Positions 16,663 through 25,512 are shown, counted from the first letter of the stretch. The stretch: DNA of 41,307 bases from Bacteroidota bacterium (GCA_023429985.1 JAEZCV010000080.1:1-41307), one strand, 5' to 3'. Notes: generated from the letters alone by a model not told the origin. Made by a program: numbers and translations.

Positions 16663-18027
16663 ATGGAGAAGAATTTTACTAATGAAAACTTTGAGAATTT
16701 CCTTCAGCAAAATGCTGATGGCCTCCGTATGCGGCCTTCAGAAAAGGTCTGGAAGAACATCTCCAAAAAACTGAACCGCCGCAAAAAAAGGATGGGTTTT
16801 GCTATAGGCTCCCTTCTACTGGCCATTTCCACTATCGGCTATTTTGCCCTGGAACCGGGAACATCAACCCTTCCATCAGGTAGGGAAACAGCCAGCCAGG
16901 ATCAGCACCATACAGCAAATGGTTCATCTTCCCAATCAACTGCAGAAGATAATAACCCTTCTCCCACCCTATCCGAACCTCACAGCCAGGCATCCCATCA
17001 GCCCTCCCTATCGGCAAATGCCGATTCAAGAGGCTTGGTGATACCAATGACATCTTCACCGCTGGCCTCCAGCTATAATTCCAACCTGCATAACAGTGGA
17101 AACCTGGCAATTAACCAGGCTGAAAATTTTAATTCCACAGCATCAATTGTAGCTGAAACTGATGTTTTTGAAGCCACTATTATTGATAACGATCCTGAAT
17201 TGGAACCAGGGAACAGTGAAGAAAGAGAAAGAGAAAGAGAAAGAGAAAGAGAAAGAGATATATATCCCCAGACCATTGAAAGCGTGGTAAACCTGGTAAC
17301 CAAACCTTTGAAGAAAAAAACTTCTTTACAGTTCTATTTCACACCAACTATAAGTTACAGGCGTTTATCTGAAAATAAATTCTTCCTGCAGGAACAGAAT
17401 AATGGAACTGATGTGGATGTAAATAATAATGTTACACATAAACCCGATATGGGCTTTGAACTGGGAATGGCAGCCAGGTACCAGTTATCAGATAAATTCA
17501 GGTTAAGGGCAGGTTTCCAGTTCAATATTAACCGGTACGATATTAAAGTCTTTAATTCATCCGCTGCCGTTACCACTGTTTTGCTAAATTCCCCTGGCAA
17601 CCGGGTGGATACCATCAGCTCTTTAACCAGGCATAGTAACGTAGGGGCAGGAACTGGCGACTGGCTGGAGAATTTCTATTTCCAGCTATCTATGCCGCTG
17701 GGCGTTGAATATATTATTGCAGGAAACGATAAAGTGAAATTTGGAGTTGGCGCCTCATTGCAACCTACCTATATGATTGGTGAAAAATCATATATGATCA
17801 CCCACGATTTTAAATCTTATACACAGGTTCCATCTCTGGTAAGGCATTTTAATATCAATACAGGTTTGGAAACCTTTGTGGAATATTCAACAGGAAGACT
17901 TAACTGGCAGATCGGGCCCCAGTTCCGTTACCAGCTGCTTTCCAGCTTCGACAAAGCTTACCCTGTAAAAGAACACCTTTTTAATTATGGATTGAAGGTG
18001 GGCATTTCGCTCAACAACGATCAATAA
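16663..18027 (+). CDS. Membrane-anchored anti-sigma-like protein with an outer-membrane barrel domain
   Basis: The 454-residue protein has a polar N-terminal tail (1-44) ending in basic NRRKKR, one membrane helix (about 45-63), a Ser/Asn/Gln/Glu-rich linker (about 65-205) and a C-terminal region (about 222-454) of alternating strands like small outer-membrane barrels (LQFYFTPTISYRR, RLRAGFQFNI, INWQIGPQF-type segments). The positive-inside rule puts the tail in the cytoplasm. If the barrel inserts, one chain spans both membranes. The linker has a run of six Glu-Arg pairs coded by a hexamer repeat. A GTG at 16654 is an alternative start, but ATG at 16663 is preferred. It is 25 bases after the sigma gene, so probably its regulator. 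Confidence 0.75.
   Translation: MEKNFTNENFENFLQQNADGLRMRPSEKVWKNISKKLNRRKKRMGFAIGSLLLAISTIGYFALEPGTSTLPSGRETASQDQHHTANGSSSQSTAEDNNPSPTLSEPHSQASHQPSLSANADSRGLVIPMTSSPLASSYNSNLHNSGNLAINQAENFNSTASIVAETDVFEATIIDNDPELEPGNSEERERERERERERDIYPQTIESVVNLVTKPLKKKTSLQFYFTPTISYRRLSENKFFLQEQNNGTDVDVNNNVTHKPDMGFELGMAARYQLSDKFRLRAGFQFNINRYDIKVFNSSAAVTTVLLNSPGNRVDTISSLTRHSNVGAGTGDWLENFYFQLSMPLGVEYIIAGNDKVKFGVGASLQPTYMIGEKSYMITHDFKSYTQVPSLVRHFNINTGLETFVEYSTGRLNWQIGPQFRYQLLSSFDKAYPVKEHLFNYGLKVGISLNNDQ
17221..17256 (+). repeat. Hexanucleotide tandem repeat (GAAAGA)x6 inside a coding region
   Basis: Six perfect copies of GAAAGA encode six Glu-Arg pairs in the linker of the barrel protein. Copy-number change would lengthen or shorten the linker by two residues per unit without a frameshift. 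Confidence 0.97.
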
Positions 18028-18047
18028 CCCCTGCTAATTGCTTATTT

Positions 18048-18080
18048 AAACCCTGCAACATAAGTTCGCAGGGTTTCGTT
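18048..18080 (+). terminator. Rho-independent terminator after the sigma/barrel operon
   Basis: A 9-bp stem AAACCCTGC/GCAGGGTTT (18048-18056 and 18068-18076) with an 11-base loop is followed by CGTTTT. It ends the sigma/barrel transcription unit 20 bases after the stop. Confidence 0.85.
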
Positions 18081-18105
18081 TTATACAGGATCGTAATTTT
18101 ATCAA

Positions 18106-18690
18106 ATGAACAAGATTACAGCTTTGCTTATTATATTTTTTATTGCCGGGTGTAAAGAAAAAAAGCCCGATAAGCATATCGATGTTTTTCCCGCACTTTC
18201 TTTTATTAAAGGTCAAATCAGGCAGGTGGATTCCTCTTTATACCGCATTGTTGTAATTAAAACCGAGAACAACAAATCCGACACCAGTTATGCAAAAAGA
18301 GAGGAATTCGGAATGCTTGCAAAAGATTTTACTGATCTCCCCGACATTGGGTCCGATAAACTAAAGAATGATTATGAAGAAACCCAGTTTTACGATGAAA
18401 CCCTGCAGAGTGTGATACTTACCTATATCGCCAACGAAAAAGATAATGAAGTGCAAAGGCAGGACGTAATTATTGACCAGGCAAATGCCGCCGGTTTAAA
18501 CGATGTTGAAACCATTATTGTACATACAATTGAAAACAAAAGAAAAACAACCATTTCCAAAAATCTTGTATGGTATGCAAATAAAAAGTTTACAGTAATT
18601 ACAAAAACAAATAAAGGTGATGAAGCGGAAAAAATAAGCAAGCTTGAAGTGATATGGAATGACGAGGATCTGGCAAATGCAATGAATTGA
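18106..18690 (+). CDS. Unrecognised lipoprotein upstream of uvrC
   Basis: The 194-residue protein has a lipoprotein signal peptide (hydrophobic 5-12, lipobox IAGC, Cys16) followed by a charged KEKKPDK linker. The rest is rich in Asp, Glu, Lys and Ile, with predicted alternating strand and helix segments and a strand-like region near the end (LVWYANKKFTVITKT). I do not recognise a family. Its TGA overlaps the ATG of uvrC as TGATG, so the two are likely translationally coupled. Nothing in the protein points to DNA repair; the link may be only expression. A terminator precedes the gene, so a promoter must lie in 18077-18105. Confidence 0.75.
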   Translation: MNKITALLIIFFIAGCKEKKPDKHIDVFPALSFIKGQIRQVDSSLYRIVVIKTENNKSDTSYAKREEFGMLAKDFTDLPDIGSDKLKNDYEETQFYDETLQSVILTYIANEKDNEVQRQDVIIDQANAAGLNDVETIIVHTIENKRKTTISKNLVWYANKKFTVITKTNKGDEAEKISKLEVIWNDEDLANAMN

Positions 18691-20501
18691 TGAACCAGGA
18701 AACCTTTCAACATATTGCTTCTTCCCTACCTTCTTTTCCCGGCATATATAAATATTACGATGCAGGAAATAATCTTATATATGTTGGAAAGGCAAAGAAT
18801 ATTCGTAAAAGAGTAAGCTCTTATTTTAATAAAACCCTTGCCAGTTATAAAACCCATGAACTGGTAAAAAGAATTGAACGAATAGAATTTACCATTGTCA
18901 ATTCGGAACAGGATGCTTTTTTACTGGAGAATTCTCTCATTAAACAATTTCAACCCCTTTTTAATATTAACCTTAAGGATGACAAAACATATCCTTATAT
19001 CGTAATCAAAAATGAAAATTTTCCCCGGGTTTATCTTACACGCCAGAAACTGGATGATGGCGCACAATACTTCGGGCCTTATACTTCGGTAAACAAGGTA
19101 AGGGAGTTACTCAACTTCATTAAACAAACCATTCCCTTAAGAACCTGTACGCTTAACCTCACAGAGAAAAATATCAGTAAGGGAAAGTTTAAAGTATGCC
19201 TTGAATATCATTTGGGAAATTGTAAGGGACCCTGTGAAGCACTGCAAACACAAACAGATTACGATCAGAACATACAGCAGGTAAAAAATTTATTGAAAGG
19301 GAATCTTCAACCCGTTCTGCAACATTTCCGCGCCATTATGAAACAGTGTGCAGCCCAAATGGAATTTGAAAAAGCCGAGGATACTAAAAAAAAGATCGAC
19401 TACCTTTTGAATTACCAGGCACGTTCCATTGTTGTCAATTCATCTACCGGTACACTGGATGTGTTTTATATTCACAAGGATAAACAAATTGCTTTTGTCA
19501 ATTATTTAATGGTTTCCAACGGAAGCATCATTCAAACAAAAACTTTAAAAGTAGAAGCAAGGCTGGAAGAAACCGTGGAAGAAATTCTTGCGTTTACCAT
19601 TGGTCAGATGCGAACAACTTTTAACAGCGAAGCCAAAGAGATCATCATTCCGTTTGCCATTGATTACGATGAACCGGGAATAACCGCTACCATCCCAAAA
19701 TCAGGCGACAAGAAAAAACTTTTGGACCTGTCTCAAAAAAATGTTCAGTATTTCATCGACAACATTAAAGCCAAAGACAGGTTACAACTGGGCATTAAGA
19801 ACGCTGATAAATACAGTTTACTTCTCGAACTGCAGAAAGACCTTCAATTGCCCGCTGTTCCCCAGCACATTGAATGTTTCGACAATTCTAATTTCCAGGG
19901 AAGTTTCCCTGTATCGGCCATGGTATGTTTTAAGAATGGAGAACCTAGTAAAAAAGATTACCGGCGCTTTAATGTAAAAACGGTGGAAGGCATCAATGAT
20001 TTTGCTTCCATGAAAGAAGCAGTGTTACGCAGGTATAAAAGGCTGAAAGAAGAAAATGAAGCATTCCCGCAACTGGTAATTATCGATGGCGGAAAAGGGC
20101 AGTTAAGCGCCGCTTACGAAGCTATTATAGAATTGGAACTGGAGGGTGCAATGACGATGGTAGGACTGGCAAAAAATATTGAAGAGATCTTTTTCATTGG
20201 TGACAGGGATAGTTTGAAACTGCCTTATGACAGCGAAACACATAAATTCTTAAGACGGATACGGGATGAGGTACATCGTTTTGGTATCAATTTTCATCGT
20301 GACAAGAGGAGTAAAGGAGCGCTGGCAAACAGCCTGGAAGGAATTAAAGGCATAGGAAAAACAACGGCAAATCAATTATTAAAGACATTCAAATCCGTTA
20401 ATAATATCAGGAATTTACCTGAAGAAGAGCTGGCAAAGGTCATTGGAAAATCGAAGGCAAGGCTTGTAAGAGCGTGGTTTGAGCAGGAAGAAAAGGGCTG
20501 A
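18690..20501 (+). CDS. uvrC: Excinuclease ABC subunit C (UvrC)
   Basis: UvrC makes both incisions around bulky DNA lesions in nucleotide excision repair, after UvrA and UvrB load. The 603 residues hold the GIY-YIG nuclease at the N-terminus (GIY 18-20, YVGKAKNIRKRV from 31), a Cys-containing insert near 170-180, a UVR helix pair for UvrB binding (about 205-240), an RNase H-like nuclease domain (about 350-530, with IECFDNSNFQG and VIIDGGKGQL) and a C-terminal double helix-hairpin-helix (GIKGIGKTTANQLL). The ATG at 18690 overlaps the previous stop; a TTG one codon earlier is unlikely to be used. Confidence 0.97.
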   Translation: MNQETFQHIASSLPSFPGIYKYYDAGNNLIYVGKAKNIRKRVSSYFNKTLASYKTHELVKRIERIEFTIVNSEQDAFLLENSLIKQFQPLFNINLKDDKTYPYIVIKNENFPRVYLTRQKLDDGAQYFGPYTSVNKVRELLNFIKQTIPLRTCTLNLTEKNISKGKFKVCLEYHLGNCKGPCEALQTQTDYDQNIQQVKNLLKGNLQPVLQHFRAIMKQCAAQMEFEKAEDTKKKIDYLLNYQARSIVVNSSTGTLDVFYIHKDKQIAFVNYLMVSNGSIIQTKTLKVEARLEETVEEILAFTIGQMRTTFNSEAKEIIIPFAIDYDEPGITATIPKSGDKKKLLDLSQKNVQYFIDNIKAKDRLQLGIKNADKYSLLLELQKDLQLPAVPQHIECFDNSNFQGSFPVSAMVCFKNGEPSKKDYRRFNVKTVEGINDFASMKEAVLRRYKRLKEENEAFPQLVIIDGGKGQLSAAYEAIIELELEGAMTMVGLAKNIEEIFFIGDRDSLKLPYDSETHKFLRRIRDEVHRFGINFHRDKRSKGALANSLEGIKGIGKTTANQLLKTFKSVNNIRNLPEEELAKVIGKSKARLVRAWFEQEEKG

Positions 20502-20510
20502 AAAAATAAA

Positions 20511-20540
20511 GGGGCCAGGATAAAAATCCAGCCCCGTTTT
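20511..20540 (+). terminator. Rho-independent terminator of uvrC
   Basis: A GGGGC/GCCCC stem with a further GGA/TCC pairing (20511-20520 and 20527-20535) is followed by GTTTT, starting 10 bases after the uvrC stop. Confidence 0.8.
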
Positions 20541-20645
20541 AAAATCCAATATCCTATGAAAAACCGAGATAAAAATACTACTATTTGCTGCATTTCCTAT
20601 AGGTATTTTCCACATTTTTAGAAAAAGATTTCGACGAAAATGGGC

Positions 20646-20670
20646 AAAAAAAATCCCCTCGAAAGGGGAT
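20646..20670 (-). terminator. Rho-independent terminator of the gldKLMN operon
   Basis: On the minus strand, a perfect 7-bp stem ATCCCCT/AGGGGAT (20670-20664 and 20659-20653) with a 4-base loop is followed by a run of eight T residues. It lies just past the gldN stop. With the uvrC terminator it closes two convergent units; the roughly 110 bases between them show no gene. Confidence 0.92.
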
Positions 20671-20691
20671 ATTATTTTAAAGGCTTTTTTA

Positions 20692-21705
20692 TTAGTAAGA
20701 CCAGAGGTCCTGCTCGTAATTAAATATACGTTCCCTGATATTATCACCTTCCAAAAGCGCAAGGATGTTATCCTTATACATTTGTTTGATGGTATTATTT
20801 CCGGGATTGTCTAAAGTTGACTTGGTAATATAGCTGCTGAACATGCGGCTTTCAAACAGTTCTTCCCATGTCATACGGCCCATACCCATGTTTTTGGGAT
20901 TGTACACTTCATATTTAGCAAGTGTAGGACGCAGGTCGGGATAGTAGATCCAGAACATAACCGAGCTACCTCGTTCCTGTCCGTTAGGAAGATAAACCGT
21001 TTTTAAAGGTGCAATACCAAGGATACGAACAAACAGGCGGCTGGCTTCGCGGTCGAAAACCCACTCTTCCTTGATCCTCAGTTTTGTGACTGATTTAGCA
21101 TCAAAGCTGGTACGGGTAACGATCCAGGCCTCAATTTTATCGGGATCATCCACTGCTCTTTTTGGAACTGTATCCGCCTCGCCAACAGTAAGTTGAGATA
21201 CTTCATCCAATGACATAGGTGTTGTGAACCTGTCGTCGGAAAAAGCAACTACATCGCCGCTGTTAACTGCTTTCAGGAGCATGTTTATGAACATCTGGCT
21301 TCCGTTATCATCTTCAGCCTCATAGCGGAAAGGCTGGTTCATTTTTTCACGCAGGTCCAGTTCACGCCAAACCTTTTCGGCAAAAAGGGCATCATCCCAG
21401 CGAAGGTGCTCATATGGCAAAGGCGTACGTTCGTTGATTCCGCTCTTATCAAAAGCATTATCATTACGCAAGGACCTTTTTCCGGCCGTATCAGAAACGC
21501 CTGAAGAATCCACCAGGATAGGAATATTTCCATAAGGATTATATCCAGCTGGAGGTTTGGTATCATTATTCTGCTGCTGATCGCCCGTGGTAGGCGGTTG
21601 CTGGGTTTCCCCTGTTCTTCTCCTTGATGACCTTTGTGCAACAGCATCTGTTACGAGTGCTGAAAAAGCCAGGACAAGGCAGCATTTAATTAAACGGTTG
21701 TTCAT
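20692..21705 (-). CDS. gldN: Gliding motility / T9SS protein GldN
   Basis: GldN (PorN in Porphyromonas) is a periplasmic component that forms a ring with the lipoprotein GldK under the outer membrane in the type IX secretion system. The 337 residues have a signal peptide (1-23, ending TDAVA-Q), a Pro/Gln/Thr-rich linker to about residue 85 and the GldN core starting near YEHLRWDDALFAEKVWREL. The C-terminal part has MGRMTWEELFESRMFSS and a final NYEQDLW. Length fits the family. It starts six bases after gldM and is followed by a terminator, so it is the last gene of the operon. Confidence 0.96.
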   Translation of the reverse strand: MNNRLIKCCLVLAFSALVTDAVAQRSSRRRTGETQQPPTTGDQQQNNDTKPPAGYNPYGNIPILVDSSGVSDTAGKRSLRNDNAFDKSGINERTPLPYEHLRWDDALFAEKVWRELDLREKMNQPFRYEAEDDNGSQMFINMLLKAVNSGDVVAFSDDRFTTPMSLDEVSQLTVGEADTVPKRAVDDPDKIEAWIVTRTSFDAKSVTKLRIKEEWVFDREASRLFVRILGIAPLKTVYLPNGQERGSSVMFWIYYPDLRPTLAKYEVYNPKNMGMGRMTWEELFESRMFSSYITKSTLDNPGNNTIKQMYKDNILALLEGDNIRERIFNYEQDLWSY

Positions 21706-21711
21706 AACGGG

Positions 21712-23262
21712 TTATTTAATATAGTATACTAATGAAGGGAGCTTACGGCTTCTGCCATCAGGACCCATTGCACGGATATTGTCAATTGTTACCAGTTTAC
21801 CGGCTTTCAGGTTACGGATCATGTTTTGCGCCTTAGGGCTCCATGTATTTCCGGTACAGGGTGCTTCATCAATATCACCATCATCTGTATCGGCCGTTAA
21901 AGTGAAAGAGGTTACGGAATATTTTAATTCAAAAGGAAAATCTTTAATGTAAGCACCTACACCACCCTGGGCTCTGAAAGCACCTGCGGGAACATTATCC
22001 CCGGAAGCATATCCACCTACCGTAGCAACCGGATCAGGAATGGTACGAACACGGAACTGGGAAACACCGGCTACCTTACCATCAACCGAAACAGTGATCT
22101 TACAATCATCTGTAACGCTGTTCACTTTTACCACATATTTTCCGGTTCCTACACGGGAGATAGAACCACCACCACCTGAAATAGTTGCCTGGATCTTGTC
22201 ATCACCACCACCACTGGCCGCCACAGTAACAGGATTATCAACCCCTATATAAAGAACGTTCATTTTATCGAGAGCTATAGAGGCGCTGGCTTGTCCAACA
22301 GTATAATTTACATCCCTGGTAGTTGTTTGCCATTTGCCATCCTGGTCCATGTAACGAATTACTACAGGTACTTTTCCAGGGCCGAGGCCACCGGTGGGCA
22401 CAGTGGTAATCGCCTGTCCGTCGGCGTTAAGTGGAACACTTTTCCCGCCAATGGTAATTTGAGGCTGGGCTGCCTTACTAAAGGCACCGATTCCCGCTGT
22501 AACCTCAATTTCCTGGCCGGGCATTAAATAATTCGAATTTTGTCCAACAATAGGTACGAAAGCATCATATCTCACCACTACTTTACCAACCTGCTCGTGG
22601 AATAAAGCCACGGTACGGTTTTCGGAAGTTTTGATATCGTTCTGGAATTTACTCAGGATGGTTGTAGCTGCCACGGTGGGAACCATGTGGAAGTAGGTTT
22701 GCTGCCAGTCCTTGCTTCCCTGTTTGGATGGAGGGGTACGAAGGTCGATCTGCTTAAGATAGCCTTCAATATCTCCTTTCAACGATGGAAGTGCAGAAGT
22801 AGCACCCAGCGCTGCCATATCCGCCTTATACTTGGTCAGCTTGTCGAATAATTCCTTTCCTTTTCCCTGTTCAATCATCAGGCGTGTTGCCACATCCTGG
22901 TTATCTTCTTTAAAAGTGGAATCACCTTTACGTGCAGGATCGAAATCCGCCGCTTTCATGATCTCTTTTTTCAGATTCTCTATATAATCATTCATTGCTT
23001 TGGATAAAACAACAGCCTGCTCTGCCTTAGGCATCCAGGTAGCTGCTTTCTCCTTTGTTTCGGGTTCTGCTAGTTTATCGGCAAATGACTTTAACAATGT
23101 TGAAGTTGACTCGTTGATAGTAGCATTGGTTTCAGTCAGACTGCGTTCAACAGTTTTAAAGGCATTCAGAATTTCCGCGGATACATTCAGCGCTAACAGG
23201 GCAGTCAGCACTAAATACATAATATTGATCATCTTCTGCCGCGGCTCTTTAGGTAGTGCCAT
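21712..23262 (-). CDS. gldM: Gliding motility / T9SS motor protein GldM
   Basis: GldM (PorM) pairs with GldL in the inner membrane and extends through the periplasm to the GldK/GldN ring, carrying proton-motive-force energy to secretion and gliding. The 516 residues begin with the typical short cytoplasmic tail and a single membrane helix (about 12-32, RQKMINIMYLVLTALLAL), followed by a helical D1 domain (to about 220) and three beta domains (D2-D4) ending near residue 516. D2 begins near VVRYDAFVPIVGQNSNYL. Length and layout are standard. It lies 67 bases after gldL and six before gldN. Confidence 0.97.
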   Translation of the reverse strand: MALPKEPRQKMINIMYLVLTALLALNVSAEILNAFKTVERSLTETNATINESTSTLLKSFADKLAEPETKEKAATWMPKAEQAVVLSKAMNDYIENLKKEIMKAADFDPARKGDSTFKEDNQDVATRLMIEQGKGKELFDKLTKYKADMAALGATSALPSLKGDIEGYLKQIDLRTPPSKQGSKDWQQTYFHMVPTVAATTILSKFQNDIKTSENRTVALFHEQVGKVVVRYDAFVPIVGQNSNYLMPGQEIEVTAGIGAFSKAAQPQITIGGKSVPLNADGQAITTVPTGGLGPGKVPVVIRYMDQDGKWQTTTRDVNYTVGQASASIALDKMNVLYIGVDNPVTVAASGGGDDKIQATISGGGGSISRVGTGKYVVKVNSVTDDCKITVSVDGKVAGVSQFRVRTIPDPVATVGGYASGDNVPAGAFRAQGGVGAYIKDFPFELKYSVTSFTLTADTDDGDIDEAPCTGNTWSPKAQNMIRNLKAGKLVTIDNIRAMGPDGRSRKLPSLVYYIK

Positions 23263-23329
23263 ATCGATTCAGTTATTTAGTCGCTTTTTTAATTGGGTTG
23301 AAGGTTATAACGTTTTTGCCAACAGAATA

Positions 23330-24091
23330 TTATCTGCCCTGCATAGCTGTTAACATATTACCATAAACATTGTTCAAACGGCTGAGGTTACCACCAAGGG
23401 TAGCGATCTGCTCCTGAACTTTTTTGGCATCGTCGGTAGTAGCTATCATGGTAGTGCTGGCTTCTGCAAGCTTACCATAAAACTGGTTCAAAGCTTTCAG
23501 GTGGTTGTTGCTTTCCTGCAATTCCAGTTCATAAATGGTATTGAGGGAAGAAAGATTTTTAGTTAGCACCTGAACCTGCTCATGAAATACTTTAGCACCT
23601 TCTGAGGCAGCGTTGAAAGATCCAACAGAATTGGCGGCACCAATGTAAGCGTCTTTAACCTGGGTAAGAGCGGCAGTTACTTCTTTGGTTTTAGTGGTAT
23701 AATCACCTGTAGTGGCAACAATGTCAGAAACATCATTCATATTGGTGATGGTAGTATTCAGTTTCTTGAAATTTTCTCCAAGGCGGTTCAGATTAGCAGG
23801 AGTAATGTCGGCATCCATTAAAGCTTTATCCATAGAACCCAGTACACCACCTTCGGCGGTAACAGTAAGTTCTTCGCGGTGAGCAGAATCTTTCACTGCA
23901 GGATAAATAAGGTAAAGAACTCCATAAAGAGCAAAGATCACGGCTTCCGTGGTTAAACCGAAGAACAACCAGAAATCGGCATCAGGAGCGTGGGTAATTT
24001 TTCTGAGGGCACCCCAGATTACAAGGGCGGCACCAAACGATACGGCTACGTCAACGTATTTACTTACTTTGGGAGGAATAGCAGCTGCCAT
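23330..24091 (-). CDS. gldL: Gliding motility / T9SS motor protein GldL
   Basis: GldL (PorL) is the inner-membrane proton-channel subunit of the T9SS motor; five copies surround a GldM dimer. The 253 residues have two membrane helices (about 12-30 and 41-63) and a long cytoplasmic helical tail. Glu49 in the second helix (LTTEAVIFALYG) corresponds to the conserved membrane glutamate shown to be needed for motor function in Flavobacterium. KITH (31-34) is the conserved loop. The cytoplasmic tail is rich in Asn, Thr and Leu heptad-like patterns, consistent with coiled coil. The gene is separated from gldK by 115 bases that contain a hairpin. Confidence 0.97.
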   Translation of the reverse strand: MAAAIPPKVSKYVDVAVSFGAALVIWGALRKITHAPDADFWLFFGLTTEAVIFALYGVLYLIYPAVKDSAHREELTVTAEGGVLGSMDKALMDADITPANLNRLGENFKKLNTTITNMNDVSDIVATTGDYTTKTKEVTAALTQVKDAYIGAANSVGSFNAASEGAKVFHEQVQVLTKNLSSLNTIYELELQESNNHLKALNQFYGKLAEASTTMIATTDDAKKVQEQIATLGGNLSRLNNVYGNMLTAMQGR

Positions 24092-24154
24092 AAAATAGAA
24101 ACTTTGATTTTAAAAAAAGAATGAATGATTATGATGAAAACAATAGAATAAGAG

Positions 24155-24183
24155 TTAAGGGGGCCGATAAACGACCCCTTTAA
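24155..24183 (-). other. Hairpin between gldK and gldL
   Basis: TTAAGGGG (24155-24162) can pair with CCCCTTTAA (24175-24183), with one bulged base and a 12-base loop. On the minus strand it lies 24 bases after the gldK stop and is followed by a moderately T-rich tract (AACTCTTATTCTATTG). It could be a partial terminator or an mRNA processing or stability element within the operon. Confidence 0.6.
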
Positions 24184-24206
24184 AATATTATTGATTTAAA
24201 AGAAAC

Positions 24207-25496
24207 TTATTTGCGGGCCTGGGCCGGTAAATCAATTACCGTACGGAAGCCAACATAAGATTTGGTAGAATCCTGGTATTCGTAAGTACGGGTACCGGTT
24301 TGCAGGTAATAACCTACATCTTTCCAGCTACCGCCACGAATAACCTTACGTTTCATTTTGGGAGGATCATCGTCCTTGGCATTCCAGCGAACATCTGGGT
24401 TCATATCGTGCTGGAAAGTATAAGAACCTTCGTAATATATAGATGAGGTCCACTCAGCTACGTTTCCGCTCATGCAATACAGACCAAAATCGTTAGGCCA
24501 GTAAGCGTCGGCACGCACTGTATAAAAACCACCATCTTCGGGATAGTTACCACGGCCTGGTTTGAAGTTGGCCAGCAAACATCCTTTTTTGTTTCTTAAG
24601 TAATAGTTACCCCATGGGAACATTGACTGTGAACGACCACCGCGGGCTGCATATTCCCATTGTGCTTCTGTAGGCAAACGGAAATCTGATTCCTGTACCC
24701 TTTTCTGGCCATCCAGCCATGAATTGAGGTAGTGGGTTCTCCATTCGCAGAACGACTGGGCCATTTTCCAGTTCACACCTACCACCGGATAATTTCCAAA
24801 GGCAGGGTGAGAAAAATAACGCTTGGTCATAGGTTCATTATAGGAATAAGAGAAGTCGCGAATCCATACCAGGGTATCCGGATAGATCTTCTGATCTCTT
24901 TTAATAATGAATGTAGAACGGGGTTTGTTAGCGTTTTCTCTTTTGGCTGCTTCCTTCAGGTCGAAGGTTTCAGAATGGTAAATGAGCTTTGCAGCATCAA
25001 TTTCCTTTTTACCAAAGATCCTGTCCTCCGGAGGAAGAATCAGGTCTGCCATCTGCTCAAGAACCTGTGGGTCATCCCATTTTACAGTTCTCATTTTTAC
25101 CCAGTCAACCCTTTCCGTTCCGTCGCTGTCGGCTTTCACGTGGCCAAGTTTCTTGGCTGCGATGGAGTCCCGAACCCAATGAACGAACTGGCGGTACTGG
25201 TTGTTGGTAATTTCAGTTGCATCCATCCAGAATCCACTAATGGAAACGGAACGGTTACGCGCACTGAATGCATAAGCAGGATCCTCGTCACTTGGGCCCA
25301 TGTGAAAGGTACCCTGAGGAATGTACACCATGCCCGGAGGCTTGGGTAGAACGTACTTACCGCCGGGAGCAATTCCGTGGAGCTGACCGTCATCCGGTAC
25401 AGAACCACCTTTGTCTTTTTTCCCAACGATGCCGCAACTTGCGAGCAATAAAGTGGCAAGAGCAGTCAGTGTGTAGTAATGGTTTTTCATTTTCAT
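24207..25496 (-). CDS. gldK: Gliding motility / T9SS lipoprotein GldK
   Basis: GldK (PorK) is an outer-membrane lipoprotein that forms the periplasmic ring of T9SS with GldN. I start it at the ATG at 25494-25496 (429 residues), which gives a clean lipoprotein signal: hydrophobic 8-18 and lipobox LASC, Cys21. A longer in-frame ATG at 25574 would put 26 extra residues before the signal. The rest is a formylglycine-generating-enzyme-like (sulfatase-modifying factor) domain: YIPQGTFHMG near the start, RLPTEAQWEYAARGG, GNVAEWTSS and RKVIRGGSWKD near the end. It heads the gldKLMN operon. A perfect TAnnTTTG box lies 16 bases upstream. Confidence 0.96.
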   Translation of the reverse strand: MKMKNHYYTLTALATLLLASCGIVGKKDKGGSVPDDGQLHGIAPGGKYVLPKPPGMVYIPQGTFHMGPSDEDPAYAFSARNRSVSISGFWMDATEITNNQYRQFVHWVRDSIAAKKLGHVKADSDGTERVDWVKMRTVKWDDPQVLEQMADLILPPEDRIFGKKEIDAAKLIYHSETFDLKEAAKRENANKPRSTFIIKRDQKIYPDTLVWIRDFSYSYNEPMTKRYFSHPAFGNYPVVGVNWKMAQSFCEWRTHYLNSWLDGQKRVQESDFRLPTEAQWEYAARGGRSQSMFPWGNYYLRNKKGCLLANFKPGRGNYPEDGGFYTVRADAYWPNDFGLYCMSGNVAEWTSSIYYEGSYTFQHDMNPDVRWNAKDDDPPKMKRKVIRGGSWKDVGYYLQTGTRTYEYQDSTKSYVGFRTVIDLPAQARK

Positions 25497-25512
25497 ATAC
25501 GAGGGTATTGGG

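Noticed and set aside
17221..17256. Phase-variable on/off switch
   Set aside because: A hexamer unit cannot shift the frame, so only length variation is possible.
24732..25349. A 205-codon open frame on the plus strand, antisense to gldK
   Set aside because: gldK has clear family motifs in this stretch; the antisense frame has no recognisable domain, is rich in His/Arg/Cys and has no start signal. It is a shadow frame.
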